61,754 bases of DNA. It comes from Vibrio nigripulchritudo ATCC 27043. Its GTDB lineage: Bacteria; Pseudomonadota; Gammaproteobacteria; Enterobacterales; Vibrionaceae. Position 1 is the stretch's first letter. The number at the start of each line of letters is the position of its first letter. The DNA is taken from positions 1 through 61,754 of the forward strand of contig NZ_AFWJ01000124.1 of assembly GCF_000222685.1 (NCBI RefSeq), given 5' to 3'. The notes beneath the pieces were generated by a model that worked only from the letters and a program-made list of their open reading frames with translations, was not told where the DNA came from and searched no databases. Below are positions 8,061 through 17,300 of the stretch, in pieces. A program made the position numbers and the translations under genes.

Positions 8061-9377
8061 TTATACCGCATTCACAGTGCCTAAATAAGATTCCACATCG
8101 TCAATCGTGGTCTTTAAGCTCTGTTCCAATGCAACCATATCACTTTCAGAAGGTTTAGAACCCTGCTTTAAGCCATGCTCAATGCTTGCAGTGATGTCTT
8201 TCAGGGCATTAGCACCTAAATTACCCGCGACACCTTTTAAGCTGTGGGCAATTCGATGAGCCTGTTCAGAATCTTGGTTAAGTGCCTCTTTCAGCTTGTT
8301 TACGTCTTCGCTGTGATCCTGTAGGAAAACATTTAAAACCATGAGTACAGACTCTTCGTCATGATCAAAGGTTTCAAGCATCATCTCAGGATCAAACCCT
8401 CTGCTATTGGTTGGCACCGGTTCAGGTGACTCCATCACAGGCGGCTCTTGGATTGGTTCTGGCTCCTGCATGACTTCAACCGGCTCTTCCAACTTAACGG
8501 GTTGTTCCTGTTTAACTGGAGCAGTCTGAGTTTCCTTGCTGGTTGAATCTGGGATGTTTGAACTTTGTCTTTCTGTGCTTTGGGCTTCTGTATGTTGAGG
8601 AACCGCCACACGATTAAATCCGATCCATCCTATGGCGAGCAAAAATACGCCACTCAGCACAAGACTGATGGTAAACATCCTTTGAGCAACATGCTGAAAT
8701 TCAGTCCTTACCATTCCAATTTCGCGCACAACTGAGTGTTTCAGAATCTCTTCTGTAACATAACTGAGTTGGGCGTGTTCAGCCAAAATCAGAGAAGCTT
8801 TAGACAATAACCCCTGAATCTGATTCTTATAGGGAGAATCGAATCGCTCAGAGCGCAACATGATCGACTCTAGCGTCATGTAGTTTGGTGGGTTGAGGTT
8901 AGAATCGGCGTAAAAAGAGCTGAACAGATAAGCGCCAAGCTCATCGTACAAAGCGACCAACTCTTTTGGTGTCCCCTGACTGTTTTTGGTATTCAGGATT
9001 TGCTCAGATAAACCACGAATATCCAGTGCGACAGTAAGGTAGTTTTCAGCACGCTCGATAAAGCGGTCAGATAGATACACAAGTTGCGCCGTTTCTGGGC
9101 TCCATATCCCGTGCTCTGATTCGGATTCGATTTGCACTTTAACCGATTTAATCAACTCCAGGTTCAGAGATAATTGTTCAATATGTTGCGCCCGGATAGG
9201 GTCTGGAAAAGAGAGTGTATAACGAAATTCTTCTATCTGATTTGATAGTAAACCTAGCGAATCCGCTTCTTTGCGAAGTTGAATGTGCTGGAAATAGAGG
9301 ATGGATGAAATAACGCCCCAAACCAATAGGAATGCGACAATGATGTACCTACGATTTCTAATGCTACTTTCTTCCAT
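8061..9377 (-). CDS. Membrane-anchored HPt-domain phosphotransfer protein
   Basis: A 438-residue protein with one transmembrane helix at about residues 10-28, a roughly 200-residue helical periplasmic region, a second helix at about 238-258, a Pro/Glu-rich linker (about 270-325) and a C-terminal HPt domain. The HPt phosphoacceptor His is in AHSLKGVAGNLGA, about residue 378. There is no histidine kinase or receiver domain, so it cannot autophosphorylate and must receive phosphate from a hybrid kinase encoded elsewhere. It is transcribed alone downstream of yejK, from which a terminator separates it. The signal sensed and the partner are unknown. Confidence 0.88.
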   Translation of the reverse strand: MEESSIRNRRYIIVAFLLVWGVISSILYFQHIQLRKEADSLGLLSNQIEEFRYTLSFPDPIRAQHIEQLSLNLELIKSVKVQIESESEHGIWSPETAQLVYLSDRFIERAENYLTVALDIRGLSEQILNTKNSQGTPKELVALYDELGAYLFSSFYADSNLNPPNYMTLESIMLRSERFDSPYKNQIQGLLSKASLILAEHAQLSYVTEEILKHSVVREIGMVRTEFQHVAQRMFTISLVLSGVFLLAIGWIGFNRVAVPQHTEAQSTERQSSNIPDSTSKETQTAPVKQEQPVKLEEPVEVMQEPEPIQEPPVMESPEPVPTNSRGFDPEMMLETFDHDEESVLMVLNVFLQDHSEDVNKLKEALNQDSEQAHRIAHSLKGVAGNLGANALKDITASIEHGLKQGSKPSESDMVALEQSLKTTIDDVESYLGTVNAV

Positions 9378-9410
9378 AAAATAGCTCTTCAGCCTACGTT
9401 AAGTCATTGA

Positions 9411-9437
9411 AAATAAGGTGGCATTAGCCACCTTATC
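9411..9437 (-). terminator. yejK terminator
   Basis: Stem ATAAGGTGGC / GCCACCTTAT with a 4-nt loop, followed on the minus strand by TTTT, directly downstream of yejK. Confidence 0.8.
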
Positions 9438-9448
9438 ACCGATTTACT

Positions 9449-10450
9449 TTATGAGCGACGCGTCAACTGATCTCGCAAATTAGGCGGTGTCCCTTTGATC
9501 GTCAGCGTATCCGTTTCCGGATCGTAAAAAATACGCTCTCCAAGAAGCATGCTATCAAAGTTGATGGTCACGCCTCCACCAGCACCAACAAACTTGGTCA
9601 GCTTGCGTACTGTTGAACGGTCTCCGGGAAAACTCTCTTCAAGATCATAGCCTTGCTCTTGAGTGTAGTCTAAGAAACTGGTTCCATCATTGCTAGTTGG
9701 CAATTCGCCAGACAGCTCACGAATTTCAACTTCATCGCCAGATTTGATTTGCTCGTTACAGTAATCGAACACCTGCTTACGGTACTGAGTGGCTTCTTCT
9801 TTCTCCAGCTTAGAATCGCTACAGAAGTCCTCAACGGCCTGCATGAGTACCTGATTCTGCACTTTCGTGTCCAGTCCAACATCAGCCTGAAGGAAATCCA
9901 GGAAGAAGTCCGAAACTTTACGTCCGACACGACCCTTGATAAAGGTGAGATAGCGATTGGATTCTTCATCAGTGGCATAGGTAGAAAGGTCAATCCTTGC
10001 CGCAATATCCATCTTACTGATATCCAGATAGTCTGTAGCACTGATTTCCAGACCTTCTGTCACTTTCAGGCTTTCATTTGACGGAAGCAGACCAACAAAC
10101 AGGTACTCTGTCGCAAGCGACTGATATTCAGCAAAAACCAAGATCCCTTCGTCCGCAAACGGGTATTTAGAAAGCTCTTCTTTAAGCCGTGTTGCACTAA
10201 TTTGCGAAAATTCGTAAAAGCTCTTCTCATTTTGGCGAAGTTCTTGCAACCATGTTTTAAAGTCGCTGTCTGGTTTAAAAGTACCGAAGCCTTTTCCTGC
10301 TTTGCTATTGAAAACCCGATGAAGCTCGGCAACAAGGTTCTCTGATGAACCTTCATTAGGAAGCGATTCCTGACGGAAATTGACCGTCAGCTCTTCTTGC
10401 TCGTTTTTAACCAGCTTATGAAGAATGACGTTAGAAAGATGCAGACTCAT
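9449..10450 (-). CDS. yejK: Nucleoid-associated protein YejK (NdpA family)
   Basis: A 333-residue YejK homologue of normal length, starting MSLHLSNVILHKL as in the family. It belongs to the NA37/YejK family of nucleoid-associated proteins; the E. coli protein is found in the spermidine nucleoid fraction. It diverges from yejL and yejM, the arrangement known in enterobacteria and vibrios, which supports the call strongly. The divergent promoter region to yejL is only 84 bp. Molecular function beyond DNA association is not well known. Confidence 0.95.
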   Translation of the reverse strand: MSLHLSNVILHKLVKNEQEELTVNFRQESLPNEGSSENLVAELHRVFNSKAGKGFGTFKPDSDFKTWLQELRQNEKSFYEFSQISATRLKEELSKYPFADEGILVFAEYQSLATEYLFVGLLPSNESLKVTEGLEISATDYLDISKMDIAARIDLSTYATDEESNRYLTFIKGRVGRKVSDFFLDFLQADVGLDTKVQNQVLMQAVEDFCSDSKLEKEEATQYRKQVFDYCNEQIKSGDEVEIRELSGELPTSNDGTSFLDYTQEQGYDLEESFPGDRSTVRKLTKFVGAGGGVTINFDSMLLGERIFYDPETDTLTIKGTPPNLRDQLTRRS

Positions 10451-10534
10451 AGTAATTTTGTTTATGTTCTAGTTTCAGTTGAGAGGGAGAGTAGGTTATC
10501 ATAAGCCGCTTTTACTATCATTATCAGAGTCTAT

Positions 10535-10762
10535 ATGCCGATTACATCAAAATACAGTGACGAACAGGTTGAAACTATCTTGGCTGAAATTGCAGCAGTG
10601 CTAGATAAAAACGGCGCAAATACAGAGCTTTCACTTATGATCGCAGGAAATATCGCAACGAATGTCTTAAATCAAAACGTTCCTGCTTCACAACGCAAGG
10701 CAATTGCTGAAAAATTCGCTCAGGCACTTATTTCATCCGTTGAAAACGACGTAACTCACTAA
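10535..10762 (+). CDS. yejL: YejL family protein (DUF1414)
   Basis: A 75-residue small soluble protein matching YejL in length and sequence ([18 protein letters not shown], ending in the [13 protein letters not shown] region). It lies between yejK (divergent) and yejM, 26 bp ahead of yejM, and is probably co-transcribed with it. Its biochemical role is unknown. Confidence 0.93.
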   Translation: MPITSKYSDEQVETILAEIAAVLDKNGANTELSLMIAGNIATNVLNQNVPASQRKAIAEKFAQALISSVENDVTH

Positions 10763-10788
10763 TAAAACAAATAAGACTGAAAACATAA

Positions 10789-12585
10789 ATGGTAGATAGC
10801 GAAAATACATACAGTGAACGCGTTTCTCGTCTTGTGAGTTGGGGGCACTGGTTTGCCTTTTTTAACATTATTGCCGCCATGCTTATCGGCACGCGATACA
10901 TTACCCAGTCGCCTTGGCCTGACACCTTACTTGGTCAGGTTTATCTGGCAGTATCCTGGCTTGGACACTTTGCGTTTCTGATTTTTGCTATCTACATATT
11001 AGTGCTATTCCCCCTCACCTTTCTGGTGCCATCGCGCAAATTATTCCGTTTCTTATCAGCCTGTTTCGCGACGGCTGGTTTAACTGTTCTTCTGCTTGAT
11101 ACGCAGGTTTATCAGAACCTTCACCTTCACTTAAATCCCGTAGTCATAGATTTATTGATGAGTGAAGAAGGGAATTTCACACCAGAATGGCAACAGTTCT
11201 TTATTTTTGTACCAATCATCTTTTTGATGCAGTTGGCGCTTGCTGAGTGGGTTTGGCGTAAAAAACGCAAACTGGCTCATAAACACATTGGTAAACCTTT
11301 AGCCGCCGTTTTCTTTGTCTGCTTTATTGCCAGCCACCTGATTTACATTTGGGCAGATGCGTATTTCTATAACCCGATTACCAGCCAGAGAGCCAACTTC
11401 CCGCTGTCTTACCCGATGACAGCAAAAAGCTTTATGGAAAAACACGGGCTGTTGGACAAAGAAGACTATCTCGACAGGCTGGACAGTTACTCTGGTGACG
11501 TGAAGCTGGTGCAATACCCAATTGAACCACTGACTTACGAAAGCAGAGGCAACAAGCTAAATGTTCTGATGGTGATGGTAGATAACCTTCGTGCCGACGC
11601 TGTTTCAGCTGAAGCCATGCCAACATTACATGCTTTTGCAGACCAGAATCTCAACTACACCAACCACTACAGTGCCAGCAATGATATGTATGGCGTGTTT
11701 GGTCTGTTTTACGGGTTACCAAGCAGCTATGCAGAAAGCATAAAAGCGCAGGGCGACGCGCCGCTCTTTATTCAGCACCTACAAAAGAAAGATTACAACT
11801 TCGGTCTGTTCAGCGGCGACAACTTTGCTGACAAGCTGTACCGTGATGTCGTGTTTACAGATTTACTGGCTCAGGATCTTCAACCTCTTGAAAAAACCAA
11901 CGACACGCAAGCTATTGAAAACTGGAAAGCATGGCTACAAGCCAAACCAGATGAACCTTGGTTCAGCTATCTGGAGCTCAACAGCCTGGCAGACTTCGAA
12001 GCAACACACGCCACCATTCCGGGCAGCCAGTTGGAAGCTCAACTAAAAGATGGTTACATGAAGTCGACGCTTCAAGCCGACGAGTCACTCAAGAGCATAC
12101 TGGAAGAACTTGATAGCCTGAACCTAACTGAAAAAACCGTGGTAATCGTCACCTCAAATCACGGAACTGAGTTTAATGAAACCAAGAGCAGCTCTTGGGG
12201 TTCAAGTACCAACTACAGCCGCTTCCAGCTTCAGGTGCCAATGATTATTCAATGGCCGGGGAAAGAAGCAGCCAAAATCGAAACGAAAACCAGTCATCTG
12301 GATTTATCTCCGACCTTAATGCACCAGATTTTGGGCGTCAGCTCTAACCCTACTGACTACAGCAGCGGAAGAAGCTTATTTGATACCGATGAAAGGCTGT
12401 GGATCATCGCGGGTAACCGCCGAGAAGTCGCCATGATTACCGACGACGAAACGACGGTAGTGGATAAGTTTGGTAACTACAAAGTCTACGACGCAGATTA
12501 CAACCGCAAACGCGAAGACAACCCTAAGCTTTCTATCCTGATGCAGGGCTTAACGGAGCAGAAAAGGTTCTACACTGAGCAGTAA
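10789..12585 (+). CDS. yejM: Inner-membrane sulfatase-like protein YejM/PbgA
   Basis: A 598-residue protein with five hydrophobic segments in the first 190 residues and a periplasmic alkaline-phosphatase/sulfatase-fold domain (MMVDNLRADAVSAEAMPTL, then VVIVTSNHGTEFNET). In E. coli, YejM (PbgA) senses lipopolysaccharide and protects LpxC turnover through LapB, adjusting LPS synthesis. The catalytic sulfatase Cys/Ser motif is not preserved in a standard form, in line with the non-enzymatic role of the family. It follows yejL by 26 bp and is probably an operon with it. The downstream tRNA-Pro has its own promoter. Confidence 0.95.
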   Translation: MVDSENTYSERVSRLVSWGHWFAFFNIIAAMLIGTRYITQSPWPDTLLGQVYLAVSWLGHFAFLIFAIYILVLFPLTFLVPSRKLFRFLSACFATAGLTVLLLDTQVYQNLHLHLNPVVIDLLMSEEGNFTPEWQQFFIFVPIIFLMQLALAEWVWRKKRKLAHKHIGKPLAAVFFVCFIASHLIYIWADAYFYNPITSQRANFPLSYPMTAKSFMEKHGLLDKEDYLDRLDSYSGDVKLVQYPIEPLTYESRGNKLNVLMVMVDNLRADAVSAEAMPTLHAFADQNLNYTNHYSASNDMYGVFGLFYGLPSSYAESIKAQGDAPLFIQHLQKKDYNFGLFSGDNFADKLYRDVVFTDLLAQDLQPLEKTNDTQAIENWKAWLQAKPDEPWFSYLELNSLADFEATHATIPGSQLEAQLKDGYMKSTLQADESLKSILEELDSLNLTEKTVVIVTSNHGTEFNETKSSSWGSSTNYSRFQLQVPMIIQWPGKEAAKIETKTSHLDLSPTLMHQILGVSSNPTDYSSGRSLFDTDERLWIIAGNRREVAMITDDETTVVDKFGNYKVYDADYNRKREDNPKLSILMQGLTEQKRFYTEQ

Positions 12586-12631
12586 GTCGAATAAATATCA
12601 ATCACTTGCTCATGTTAATGATTGAAAACCA

Positions 12632-12660
12632 TTGACTCACCCTCTTGAAAGGGATTACAT
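12632..12660 (+). promoter_or_regulatory. Promoter of tRNA-Pro
   Basis: TTGACT (12632-12637), 17-bp spacer, TTACAT (12655-12660). The expected start lies a few bases before the tRNA at 12670. Confidence 0.65.
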
Positions 12661-12669
12661 TGGTTTTAT

Positions 12670-12746
12670 CGGACTGTAGCGCAGCTTGGTAGCGCACTGT
12701 CATGGGGTGTCAGGGGTCGCTGGTTCAAATCCAGTCAGTCCGACCA
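12670..12746 (+). tRNA. tRNA-Pro (anticodon GGG)
   Basis: A 77-nt cloverleaf: acceptor CGGACTG / CAGTCCG, D-stem GCGC / GCGC, anticodon loop ATGGGGT giving GGG, T-arm CTGG-TTCAAAT-CCAG, encoded CCA. Sequence closely resembles E. coli proL. The anticodon stem has one T-T mismatch. Confidence 0.97.
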
Positions 12747-12753
12747 TGTTATA

Positions 12754-12783
12754 AAAAACCGCTGTTTTTACAGCGGTTTTTTG
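12754..12783 (+). terminator. Terminator after tRNA-Pro
   Basis: AAAAACCGCTG / CAGCGGTTTTTT with a 6-nt loop. It is nearly symmetric, so it may also stop acoC transcripts from the other side. Confidence 0.88.
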
Positions 12784-12791
12784 CGTTTGGG

Positions 12792-13913
12792 CTAAGACAA
12801 CTGTTTTAGTACCTCATTGACTTTATCCACTGCCTCCATTTGCGGCATATGTCCAACATCTGGCAGAAGTTCAATTCGAATTTGAGTACCTAAGCTCAAA
12901 TCCTCGACTTCTGGTGTAAGAGGCACTATCTGATCTTGTTGCCCCCATATCACGGTGACTGGCAGTACTAGATTTTGAAGTTGTTCAACCAAGTTAATCG
13001 TCTGCTGACCGTTGACTGACATGGCTTTACGGAGAGTATGCAGGGCTTCCTCAACACCATCCAACCGCTTGTACTTCAATAAATCATCGACCATAGAGCG
13101 ATTTACCAAGCTTTGGTCAGCGAACAGCAGCGAAACGGTTATTTTCATGGCTTTGCGATAATCTGCCTCGGAAAACTTAACTAGATAATCTTCATTGATT
13201 TTCGAGGTTAGCCCAGCAGGAGACAGCAAGGTCAGCGATACTGCCAAACTGGGGTTCTCAATGGCAAACTTCGCCGCCAGTAACCCACCCATGGAATGCC
13301 CGACAAGATGACACTGACTGATATTTTTAGCGCTGACGAACTCGGAAATGGTTTGGCTCAGACATTCGATCGGGTCGCCATTGAGCGCCTTTGTCGATTG
13401 CCCGTGCCCTGGCAAGTCCAACGCATACACCGGATTGGCAGACACCTCAAGGTTGAACAACCAGTTGTCGAGATCGCCGCCAAATCCGTGAATAAACAGC
13501 AAAGGCGTGCCTTCACCGTCTCGATGCACATAACGAATAGTGCCCGTGCTCAGTTCGATGTATTGGGAACGAAGTGCCTCTTCGACTTCCTCCTCCTCGT
13601 CGCCCACAGTGGATTCAAACAGCTCAATATAGGCATCAATCTCGTCCTCCGATACTGAATCGTCAGCTAGCACGCCCAGTAAAGCCTTCACATCGTAAAG
13701 TTCACCTTCTTCCGCCACTTTACGCCTGAGCAAACCCGCATCGGGCGCTTCCACCATGCTGGCGATTTTGTCAGTCTCAACATCCATGATCGCCTGACCG
13801 ACTTCAATGTTGTCCCCTACTTCCACCAGCCACTCGTTGAGGGTGCCTTCGGTCATGGAAAGTCCCCATTTGGGCATAACAATGGGGATAATCGCTGTGT
13901 TCTCTGAACTCAT
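12792..13913 (-). CDS. acoC: Acetoin dehydrogenase E2 component (lipoyl domain plus alpha/beta-hydrolase fold)
   Basis: A 373-residue AcoC. An N-terminal lipoyl domain carries the lipoylated Lys in VETDKIAS (Lys49), then an acidic linker, then an alpha/beta-hydrolase domain with HGFGGD oxyanion region and nucleophile Ser in GHSMGG, ending with a DVGHMPQME catalytic-His region. This architecture replaces the usual E2 acyltransferase domain in acetoin cleavage, which yields acetyl-CoA and acetaldehyde. The start overlaps the acoB stop by 4 bp (ATGA), so it is the last gene of the operon acoX-acoA-acoB-acoC. No E3 (dihydrolipoamide dehydrogenase) gene is in the cluster; the housekeeping enzyme probably serves. 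Confidence 0.95.
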   Translation of the reverse strand: MSSENTAIIPIVMPKWGLSMTEGTLNEWLVEVGDNIEVGQAIMDVETDKIASMVEAPDAGLLRRKVAEEGELYDVKALLGVLADDSVSEDEIDAYIELFESTVGDEEEEVEEALRSQYIELSTGTIRYVHRDGEGTPLLFIHGFGGDLDNWLFNLEVSANPVYALDLPGHGQSTKALNGDPIECLSQTISEFVSAKNISQCHLVGHSMGGLLAAKFAIENPSLAVSLTLLSPAGLTSKINEDYLVKFSEADYRKAMKITVSLLFADQSLVNRSMVDDLLKYKRLDGVEEALHTLRKAMSVNGQQTINLVEQLQNLVLPVTVIWGQQDQIVPLTPEVEDLSLGTQIRIELLPDVGHMPQMEAVDKVNEVLKQLS

Positions 13914-14923
13914 AGCCCCTCCTTCATCACGTGCTCAATGCGTTTCAAAATCGTATCGGCACTCGGCACATACGCATCTTCAAGGCTGGGAGAAAACGGG
14001 ACGGGCGTATGAGGCGCAGTGACCATTTGTGCAGGTGCTTTCAGATACGAAAACCCTTGTTCAAAGACTTTGGCGCAGATATCGGCGGCTATAGAGCACC
14101 TTTCGTTGGCTTCATCTACGCACACAATGCGACCCGTGACTTCGACACTTTCCAGCACTGTATCCATATCGATGGGAGAAAGTGTTCGCAAGTCGATGAC
14201 CTCACACGAAATGCCCTTTTTCGCTGCTAGGTTCGCAGCCTCCATTGCTCGGTGGACGGTTAACCCGTAAGAAACCAGCGTAACGTCGTTCCCTTCTCGC
14301 AGTACATTAGCTTCACCAAATGGGATGGCATAAGCCTCTTGAGGCACATCGTCTTCCATCTGATAAAGGCTTTTATGTTCCAAAAAGATGACCGGATCGT
14401 TATCGCGGATGGATTGCGCCAGCAGCCCCTTGGCGTCGTAGGCATTTGACGGGCATACCACCTTCACCCCCGGTAAGTTAGTAAACATCGGGGTCAACAT
14501 CTGGCTGTGCTGTGCCGCAGCGCGAAAGCCAGCACCACACATAGCGCGGATGACGACAGGCGTCTCCGCTCGGCCACCAAACATATAACGAAACTTCGCC
14601 GCCTGATTGAGGATCTGGTCGTAACACACGCCAATAAAATCGATAAACATCAGTTCGGCTATCGGTCTTAACCCACAGGTTGCCGCCCCAATCGCCGCGC
14701 CTACATAAGCGGATTCCGATAACGGGGTATCGACCATCTGTTTCGGGTGTTTAGCATAAAGCCCTTTGGTGACTCCCAGCACGCCGCCCCAAGCGTCTTC
14801 TTCGCCCGGTGCGCCCGTGCCGCCGACGATGTCTTCCCCCATCATCACCACATTTTCATCTCGCGTCATTTCCAGGTCGACCGCTTCATTGATCGCGTCT
14901 TTAAAGGTTAATTGTCTGCTCAT
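13910..14923 (-). CDS. acoB: Acetoin dehydrogenase E1 beta subunit
   Basis: A 337-residue transketolase-like E1 beta subunit (SRQLTFKDAINEAVDLEM at the start, GEDIVGGTGAPGEEDAWGGV near residue 30, typical of AcoB). It pairs with AcoA to bind thiamine diphosphate and decarboxylate/cleave acetoin. The ribosome site AAGGAGTG precedes the ATG. It follows acoA by 20 bp and overlaps acoC by 4 bp. Full length, no odd residues noticed. Confidence 0.96.
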   Translation of the reverse strand: MSRQLTFKDAINEAVDLEMTRDENVVMMGEDIVGGTGAPGEEDAWGGVLGVTKGLYAKHPKQMVDTPLSESAYVGAAIGAATCGLRPIAELMFIDFIGVCYDQILNQAAKFRYMFGGRAETPVVIRAMCGAGFRAAAQHSQMLTPMFTNLPGVKVVCPSNAYDAKGLLAQSIRDNDPVIFLEHKSLYQMEDDVPQEAYAIPFGEANVLREGNDVTLVSYGLTVHRAMEAANLAAKKGISCEVIDLRTLSPIDMDTVLESVEVTGRIVCVDEANERCSIAADICAKVFEQGFSYLKAPAQMVTAPHTPVPFSPSLEDAYVPSADTILKRIEHVMKEGL

Positions 14924-14943
14924 CTTTCACTCCTTGAATTCGA

Positions 14944-15927
14944 TTAGTAGCTCACGTAAACATCGCGGTGCAGCGCATCTGGCGACGGTTCAGGTGCATC
15001 TTTCGCTTGCTGAACCGCATCATCAATCAGCGCCAACACTTCGCTATCAATGGCAGAAAAATCGCTTTCTTCTACTAAACCAGCTTTGAGTACCTGCGCT
15101 TTAAATTTCTTGATGCAGTCATGATTTTCCCGCAAATCTTCAACCTCTCCTTTAGGGCGATAGGTTTGCGCGTCCCCTTCAAAGTGCCCATAGAAGCGAA
15201 CGGTTTTGCACTCCATTAGCGATGGACCTTCGCTGTTTCTGGCTTTCTGAATGATTTCGCCTGCCGCTTCATATACCGCGAAGAAGTCGGTGCCATCTAC
15301 GCTAATACCCGGTAAACCAAACCCTGTTGCCCGATCGATGTAAGATTTAGACGCCACCGCCCAATCCACCGCAGTCGACTCGGCATAACCGTTATTTTCA
15401 ATGATGAAAATGACTGGTAACTCCCAAATCGCAGCCAGGTTTAAGCTTTCTAAAAACATACCTTGGTTGGATGCACCATCGCCGGTAAAGCTGATGCCCA
15501 CACCGTCGTGACCTAAATGTTTCGCAGCCAAACCAGCACCACATACTAAAGGCGACCCTGCGCCCAAGATCCCGTTAGCTCCCATCATGCCTTTTGATAG
15601 GTCGGCAATATGCATGGAACCGCCTTTCCCTTTGCATGCACCCGTTTCTTTTCCGTAGATCTCCGCCATCATGGCGTGTACATCTACCCCTTTGGCGATA
15701 CAGTGCCCGTGCCCACGATGGGTAGACGCAATTCGGTCTTTATCGTGAAGATGCATCATGATCCCCACTGCGACCGACTCCTCCCCCGCGTACAAGTGGA
15801 CAAATCCCGGGATGTCACCCCGCGAAAAGTCCACATGCAGACGTTCTTCAAACTCTCGAATGGTTTTCATCATTCGATAAGCGTCGAGCAATTTCTCTTT
15901 GCTCAGTGATTCGCTGATACTAGGCAT
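14944..15927 (-). CDS. acoA: Acetoin dehydrogenase E1 alpha subunit
   Basis: A 327-residue thiamine-diphosphate-binding E1 alpha subunit. The ThDP motif GDGASNQGMFLESLNLAAIWELPVIFIIENN is complete and the THRGHGHCIAKG segment is present. I use the ATG at 15927, six bases after AAGGAG; a GTG one codon upstream is also possible. It overlaps acoX by 8 bp, showing tight coupling. With AcoB it forms the E1 heterotetramer of acetoin dehydrogenase. Confidence 0.96.
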   Translation of the reverse strand: MPSISESLSKEKLLDAYRMMKTIREFEERLHVDFSRGDIPGFVHLYAGEESVAVGIMMHLHDKDRIASTHRGHGHCIAKGVDVHAMMAEIYGKETGACKGKGGSMHIADLSKGMMGANGILGAGSPLVCGAGLAAKHLGHDGVGISFTGDGASNQGMFLESLNLAAIWELPVIFIIENNGYAESTAVDWAVASKSYIDRATGFGLPGISVDGTDFFAVYEAAGEIIQKARNSEGPSLMECKTVRFYGHFEGDAQTYRPKGEVEDLRENHDCIKKFKAQVLKAGLVEESDFSAIDSEVLALIDDAVQQAKDAPEPSPDALHRDVYVSY

Positions 15928-17038
15928 CACATTCTCCTTGTTGATTACGCAAAAGCATCCTTGCAGCGCATGCGTTCATGCAGGCTTCTACATTGATGGT
16001 AAAAAAAGCATTAGGAATAAGTTCGAGGGTCACATCGTCTTGCGCTTCGACGATGTGTTCTCTCTCGCCATCCAAAGCAATGGCGACGCTGCCATAGTCA
16101 ACGGTGACGGGCTGATTCGGGTTCAGAGTTGAAAGGGTTTGAATCGCAACGGGCAAAAACGCACCGGGGATCAGTGGCACGGTCAGACAAGATGCGTTCG
16201 CATCACCTGATAATTCGGCAAACCGCCCGCACGGTTCAGTGCGTTCAACGGTTGCACTCAAACCAATGATCGAAGAAAGCCCAACCTGCATGGCAGACGC
16301 AAAGGTCACGTATACCGCGCGTAGCGTATCCGGTTGCCACACGGCTTTGCTGCCGACAAATCGATCAGAGGTGATCGCCACATCCACCAGCGCGATGTCT
16401 TCTATTGGTACAGTTTTGCCTTCTGCGCCAGATTGAGATTTCTCTTGAATACGAAGCCGCAAAAGCTTATTGGGCGAAAGCGCAGTCTCTTTCGGGATTT
16501 GACCACTGGCGTACAGTGCCGTCGCCAAGCCAATCAAGCTCGGCTCTATGGTTTCGGGAAAGGCGTTATTGGTGCCCGTGGAATAACCGGTAATGGGTGT
16601 GTTTCTGGCATGTTTCACCACCAGCCGATGCGTTCCATCTCCACCTAGCACCACTATTGTGCTAACCTTAAAATCTTCGCACTCACGTGCCGCATTGATG
16701 GTGTCTTGCTCGGTTCCAGTTATCGGGATAGGCAGTAATTTGAGTTCCGGAAAGCCTTGTTGCTCTCTCATTTTTTTAGATCCAGCTTGTCTAGATCTGG
16801 CTGGTTTAGCTAAAGCAGCTTGCCCGCGATCCACCTCTCGCTGCACCATGTCCGACAGCCCGGTTTTATCGGGCATCATCCACACCTGATGCACGCCGCC
16901 AGCTTTCAAACCGGACAGTATTTTCAATACGATACTCACGCGATCATTCAGCGTCAGGCTTCCGGAAGCCGCGACGACACGTCTTATGTCTCTCGCCGAT
17001 ACGGGATTGGCAATCATGCCAACAACACCTTGATTCAC
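15920..17038 (-). CDS. acoX: AcoX, NAD-kinase-fold protein of the acetoin operon
   Basis: A 372-residue AcoX homologue. The GGDGTHR motif near residue 130 is that of the NAD kinase/diacylglycerol kinase fold. AcoX is found in acetoin operons of several bacteria and its exact role is not settled. It is the first gene of the sigma-54-dependent operon, preceded by AAGGAGAG and a -24/-12 promoter. It overlaps acoA by 8 bp. Confidence 0.92.
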   Translation of the reverse strand: MNQGVVGMIANPVSARDIRRVVAASGSLTLNDRVSIVLKILSGLKAGGVHQVWMMPDKTGLSDMVQREVDRGQAALAKPARSRQAGSKKMREQQGFPELKLLPIPITGTEQDTINAARECEDFKVSTIVVLGGDGTHRLVVKHARNTPITGYSTGTNNAFPETIEPSLIGLATALYASGQIPKETALSPNKLLRLRIQEKSQSGAEGKTVPIEDIALVDVAITSDRFVGSKAVWQPDTLRAVYVTFASAMQVGLSSIIGLSATVERTEPCGRFAELSGDANASCLTVPLIPGAFLPVAIQTLSTLNPNQPVTVDYGSVAIALDGEREHIVEAQDDVTLELIPNAFFTINVEACMNACAARMLLRNQQGECDA

Positions 17039-17069
17039 AACATCTCTCCTTGATGGCTCTCATCAATAT

Positions 17070-17086
17070 AGCAAGCGAGATGCCGA
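17070..17086 (-). promoter_or_regulatory. Sigma-54 (-24/-12) promoter of acoXABC
   Basis: On the minus strand the site reads TCGGCATCTCGCTTGCT: GG and GC separated by exactly 10 bases, as RpoN promoters require, with TTGC at -12. It lies 32-48 bp upstream of the acoX start and is divergent from acoR, a sigma-54 activator, which fits well. Confidence 0.85.
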
Positions 17087-17150
17087 CTTTGAAATAAACT
17101 TATCTACATGATTTTTATGAATAATCTTAAAACCCGAGAAAAAAGTTTGT

Positions 17151-17184
17151 AGCACCGCCACGTGGTGCTGCAACAGGTGTTGCA
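17151..17184. promoter_or_regulatory. Probable AcoR upstream activating sites
   Basis: Two adjacent dyads: AGCACC-N7-GGTGCT (17151-17169) and TGCAACA-GG-TGTTGCA (17169-17184). They lie about 65-115 bp upstream of the -24/-12 promoter, the normal distance for an enhancer site of a sigma-54 activator, and between the divergent acoX and acoR genes. Binding by AcoR is inference. Confidence 0.6.
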
Positions 17185-17300
17185 TGAGGGCGTTTCAAGG
17201 TTGAGAAACTGGAAAAACTGCCGATTTCGACGCTGTTCAAAGGTGCAATCGAATCCCTTCAGTGCTAGATCTTAATTCACTAAACCGAAAGGAATCGGTC

